A stretch of DNA of 64,000 bases. Source: Spongiihabitans sp963422685. GTDB taxonomy: Bacteria > Pseudomonadota > Gammaproteobacteria > Arenicellales > Poriferihabitantaceae. A program made the translations under genes and the position numbers. The number at the start of each line of letters is the position of its first letter. The stretch's first letter is position 1. Location of the stretch: the NCBI GenBank assembly GCA_963422685.1, contig OY730442.1, positions 2,046,001 to 2,110,000 on the forward strand. Reading direction: 5' to 3'. The notes beneath the pieces were generated by a model that had not been told where the DNA came from, did no database searches, and was given only the letters and a program-made list of their open reading frames with translations. Positions 61,473 to 64,000 of this stretch are shown here, one piece after another.

Positions 61473-62711
61473 ATGGGAGAATTATCAAAATACAGGGTGA
61501 TACTGGGCGGCAAGGTTATTCCTGAACACGACCGGGTTAAAGTCCTGGAAGGGCTGGCGGATTTGTTTCATTCCCGGACAGACACCATGGAGAAGTTGTT
61601 GCAGGGCAAAGAAACACCGTTAAAAAAGGCTTACGACGAGGAGCAGGCTGCCCTGATTTGTCAAAAAATACGCAAGGCAGGCGCTGAATGTAAAGTTGAA
61701 ATAATTACGGAAACTGCGCCTGATTCAGCCGATGATGCCCTTTACCCGCTGCTTGCGCCTGGAAAGTGCCCTTCTTGTCAAAATCGTTTGCACCGGGCGG
61801 TGTTGAAATGTCCGGTTTGCGGTTTTTCCAATGCAGCGGAAGAACCGGCAGACAAATCTGCGGATGATCATACGGAATATGATGGGCCGCCTGATGCGCA
61901 ACCTGGCGGAGAAAAACTGCAATCACTGATAATGCGCTTTGTGCGCAGCAATACCGATTATTATCGGCAGCAATTCAGCCGGTTTGGCAGCCCCGAAGCG
62001 CCGTCGTTCAAACTGACCTGGCACTGGCCGGCATTTTTCTTTTTCTTTTTATGGGCGCTGTATCGAAAGATGTGGGGTTGGGCGGCGATTCACATGCTGC
62101 TGGGCATCGGACTCATTTTATGGCTGAAACCCGGTGGTCTGGTTTATCTGCTATGGATTTTTCTGTGGACGGTAACGGCCAACTATTTATATTTCCGGCG
62201 AGTGGCGAAAAATGCTGGATACGCATCGGCAGATGCGGTCGCCGAACGGCAGTTTCTCGATAACAGCGATGTCAGCAAAAGCGCGGTCTGGATGGGCGTT
62301 TTAATTGCCATGGTATTGTCAGTATTTGTCGGCAACCTGGTCACCGTCAGGTTTCTGGAACAATACGGCGACCGGATTAAAGACGTATTGCCGGGCTCAG
62401 GATCCCAGATTCGGCCAGATGGTTCGCCATTAACCGACATTGCGAAAAATACCAGTGAAGCAAAGAGCTCGCTTATTTTGAGTTGGCTCGGCACATCGCT
62501 TAAAATTTTACTGGTCGTGGATAAAGGTGAAAACAACCAGCAGGCGATCACCCACTACGTTGACAAGATAAACAATGGATTGGCCAAAGATGCCTGGGGT
62601 TCGCCGATTCGGGTGGAACAACATGTTGATCGCTATGTTTTTGTTTCCGCAGGACCGGACCGGGTGTTTAAAACCAGTGACGATATGCTTCAGCCGGTAA
62701 TTATTCCCTGA
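61473..62711 (+). CDS. DUF2628 protein with zinc ribbon and pseudopilin-like tail
   Basis: A 412-residue protein of unknown role with four parts. An N-terminal ferredoxin-like domain (YRVILGGKVIPEHDRVKVLE...) resembles one found in many gammaproteobacterial membrane proteins. A zinc ribbon follows with CPSC and CPVCG. A DUF2628 membrane part (LTWHWPAFFFFFLWALYRKM) has four or so spans. The tail KDAWGSPIRVEQHVDRYVFV then SAGPDRVFKTSDDM matches the calcium-loop end of GspG-like pseudopilins. GGGGGAG lies before ATG 61473, favouring it over an upstream start at 61452. It separates purH from purD, which are usually adjacent. Confidence 0.7.
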   Translation: MGELSKYRVILGGKVIPEHDRVKVLEGLADLFHSRTDTMEKLLQGKETPLKKAYDEEQAALICQKIRKAGAECKVEIITETAPDSADDALYPLLAPGKCPSCQNRLHRAVLKCPVCGFSNAAEEPADKSADDHTEYDGPPDAQPGGEKLQSLIMRFVRSNTDYYRQQFSRFGSPEAPSFKLTWHWPAFFFFFLWALYRKMWGWAAIHMLLGIGLILWLKPGGLVYLLWIFLWTVTANYLYFRRVAKNAGYASADAVAERQFLDNSDVSKSAVWMGVLIAMVLSVFVGNLVTVRFLEQYGDRIKDVLPGSGSQIRPDGSPLTDIAKNTSEAKSSLILSWLGTSLKILLVVDKGENNQQAITHYVDKINNGLAKDAWGSPIRVEQHVDRYVFVSAGPDRVFKTSDDMLQPVIIP

Positions 62712-62738
62712 ACCGTTTATTTTCTGGATTGCATATTA

Positions 62739-64000
62739 ATGCAGGTTCTGATCGTCGGCGGTGGCGGCCGTGAACACGCATTGGTATGGAAGGCCGGCCG
62801 ATCGCCCCGGGTCAACCGGGTGTATGTCGCGCCAGGCAATGCGGGGACTGCGAGTGAGCCTGGAATTGAAAATGTCAATATTGCAGCGGACGATATCGCA
62901 GGCCTGATCGATTTTGCCGCGAAAACCCGAATCCATCTCACCATCGTGGGCCCGGAGGATCCACTGGTAAAAGGCATAGCGGATGAATTTACCCAATCGG
63001 GATTGAAATGCCTTGGTCCCGGTCGGCAGGCGACCCGGCTTGAAGGATCGAAAACCTTCGCTAAAGCGTTTTTGACGCGGCATTCGATTCCCACTGTGCG
63101 CGACCATAGCTTCGCCGAAATAACATCCGCACTGGAATATCTTGACCGGGCCGGATGGCCGGTTGTGATCAAGGCCGATGGCCTGGCGCCGGGTAAAGGA
63201 GTGATTATCCCGCATACGCTTGCCCAGGCAAAAACGGCGGTAACGGATATGCTGTGTGGAAACCGATTCGGCCAGGCCGGGCAGCGGGTGGTGATCGAAG
63301 AATATCTGCACGGCGAGGAGGCGAGTTTTATCTGCATGGTTGACGGTCACAATATTCTGGCTCTGGCATCAAGTCGGGACTATAAAGCCGCATACAACGA
63401 GGACGCCGGGCCGAACACTGGCGGCATGGGCGCCTTCTCGCCTGCGCCGGTCATCAGCCAGTCAATGCACGACACCATCATGCAGCCCACGGTGGCCGGC
63501 CTGGTGCGCGAAGAAATGCTCTATATCGGCTTTCTCTACGCCGGGCTGATAATTGGTCGCGACGGGATTTTGAAAGTGCTGGAATACAATTGTCGCCTCG
63601 GCGGCCCTGAAACCCAGCCGGTTATGATGCGGTTGCAGTCGGATATTGTCGGGCTGTGCCTGGCCGCGCTGGATGGCAGGCTGGACCGCCAGTCGGCCGT
63701 ATGGGACGGTCGTGTGGCATTAGGGGTGGTCATGGTTGCGCATGGCTATCCCGGGTCGTACAAAAATGGCCAGGCTATCACCGGTCTGGTTCGCACCGCC
63801 CCGGGCTCGGATTGCGACACACAGAGCAAGCTGTTCCATGCCGGAACCAGAATAGCCGGCGATAACATAGTCACTTCCGGCGGCCGGGTGCTGTGTGCCA
63901 CGGCGTTGGGGGTCAATATCAAGGAGGCGCGAAAACGCGCCTATGCCCTGGCAGAATCGGTGCATTGGGAGGGTGGCCGCTATCGCGATGATATTGGTCT
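62739..64000 (+). CDS. purD: Phosphoribosylamine-glycine ligase, 3' end outside window
   Basis: ATP-grasp enzyme that joins glycine to phosphoribosylamine in purine synthesis. The frame from ATG 62739 is open for 420 codons to the window end, so only the last few residues are missing. Motifs are VLIVGGGGREHALVWK, VGPEDPLVKGIADEF, IKADGLAPGKGVIIP, ASSRDYKAAYNEDAGPNTGG and a C-terminal TSGGRVLCATALG. The metal-site motif reads EYNCRLGGPETQ (Glu282, Asn284) where most family members have RFGDPE; this variant is noted. It follows the DUF2628 gene after 27 bases. Confidence 0.94.
   Translation, partial: MQVLIVGGGGREHALVWKAGRSPRVNRVYVAPGNAGTASEPGIENVNIAADDIAGLIDFAAKTRIHLTIVGPEDPLVKGIADEFTQSGLKCLGPGRQATRLEGSKTFAKAFLTRHSIPTVRDHSFAEITSALEYLDRAGWPVVIKADGLAPGKGVIIPHTLAQAKTAVTDMLCGNRFGQAGQRVVIEEYLHGEEASFICMVDGHNILALASSRDYKAAYNEDAGPNTGGMGAFSPAPVISQSMHDTIMQPTVAGLVREEMLYIGFLYAGLIIGRDGILKVLEYNCRLGGPETQPVMMRLQSDIVGLCLAALDGRLDRQSAVWDGRVALGVVMVAHGYPGSYKNGQAITGLVRTAPGSDCDTQSKLFHAGTRIAGDNIVTSGGRVLCATALGVNIKEARKRAYALAESVHWEGGRYRDDIG

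Overview
The window reads as chromosomal DNA of a moderately G+C-rich gammaproteobacterium. The case rests on the surE-pcm-yqaA-nlpD block, a FimV homologue, CcmF/CcmI, a 1,600-residue NAD-glutamate dehydrogenase, the aroQ-accB-accC and purH-purD blocks, and LeuC/LeuD of the enterobacterial/pseudomonad type. A TRAP transporter, a glycine-betaine type ABC transporter and a phytanoyl-CoA-type dioxygenase suggest a marine or osmotically variable habitat; that habitat is inference. No rRNA, tRNA or CRISPR array was seen.

Layout. 0.1-8.6 kb: lon, a VOC protein, a HAD phosphatase, a leftward ABC exporter, then the tightly overlapped surE-pcm-yqaA-nlpD operon. 8.6-10.5 kb: an A/T-richer type II restriction-modification module, headed by a 57-codon ORF, sits where rpoS usually follows nlpD. 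10.6-21.8 kb: biosynthesis (trpD, aroC, leuC, leuD, leftward trpBA) with a DMT exporter, an N-formylglutamate amidohydrolase and fimV. 21.8-29.5 kb: a decayed zone with two almost identical 1.21-kb defective IS5-type elements in direct orientation, 5.4 kb apart. They bracket ccmF-ccmI and hydrolase debris, and the second copy truncates a frameshifted rlmD. 29.5-42 kb: a PolB-like exonuclease, an MMPL exporter with a LolA-like partner, gdhB, a triple 23-bp repeat, metC, a HugZ-like protein, a glutathione pair (GST and ChaC) and a HIT protein. 42-53 kb: transport and osmolyte genes (TRAP dctQMP, cysC, proXVW, a class III aminotransferase, a dioxygenase). 53.4-55.6 kb: a three-gene sensory cassette (solute-binding protein, HAMP-only membrane protein, DUF4388-like protein). 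55.8-64 kb: aroQ-accBC, a DUF3426 protein, purH, a DUF2628 protein and a purD cut by the window end.

A recurring theme is loss from conserved gene neighbourhoods. rpoS is missing after nlpD; leuB/asd and truA/trpF are missing around fimV; ccmG/ccmH are missing between ccmF and ccmI; prmA, dusB and fis are missing between accC and purH; and rlmD is a pseudogene. This suggests a genome undergoing reduction or rearrangement, with IS copies as one agent. Any of these genes could still lie elsewhere.

The most interesting unexplained signals are four. First, a predicted small RNA at 45.26-45.40 kb between convergent genes, with a perfect CRP-type palindrome at the class II position, five GGA motifs and an intrinsic terminator. 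Second, the sensory cassette at 53.4-55.6 kb. Third, the twin IS copies that share the same inactivating mutations. Fourth, the triple 23-bp repeat upstream of metC.
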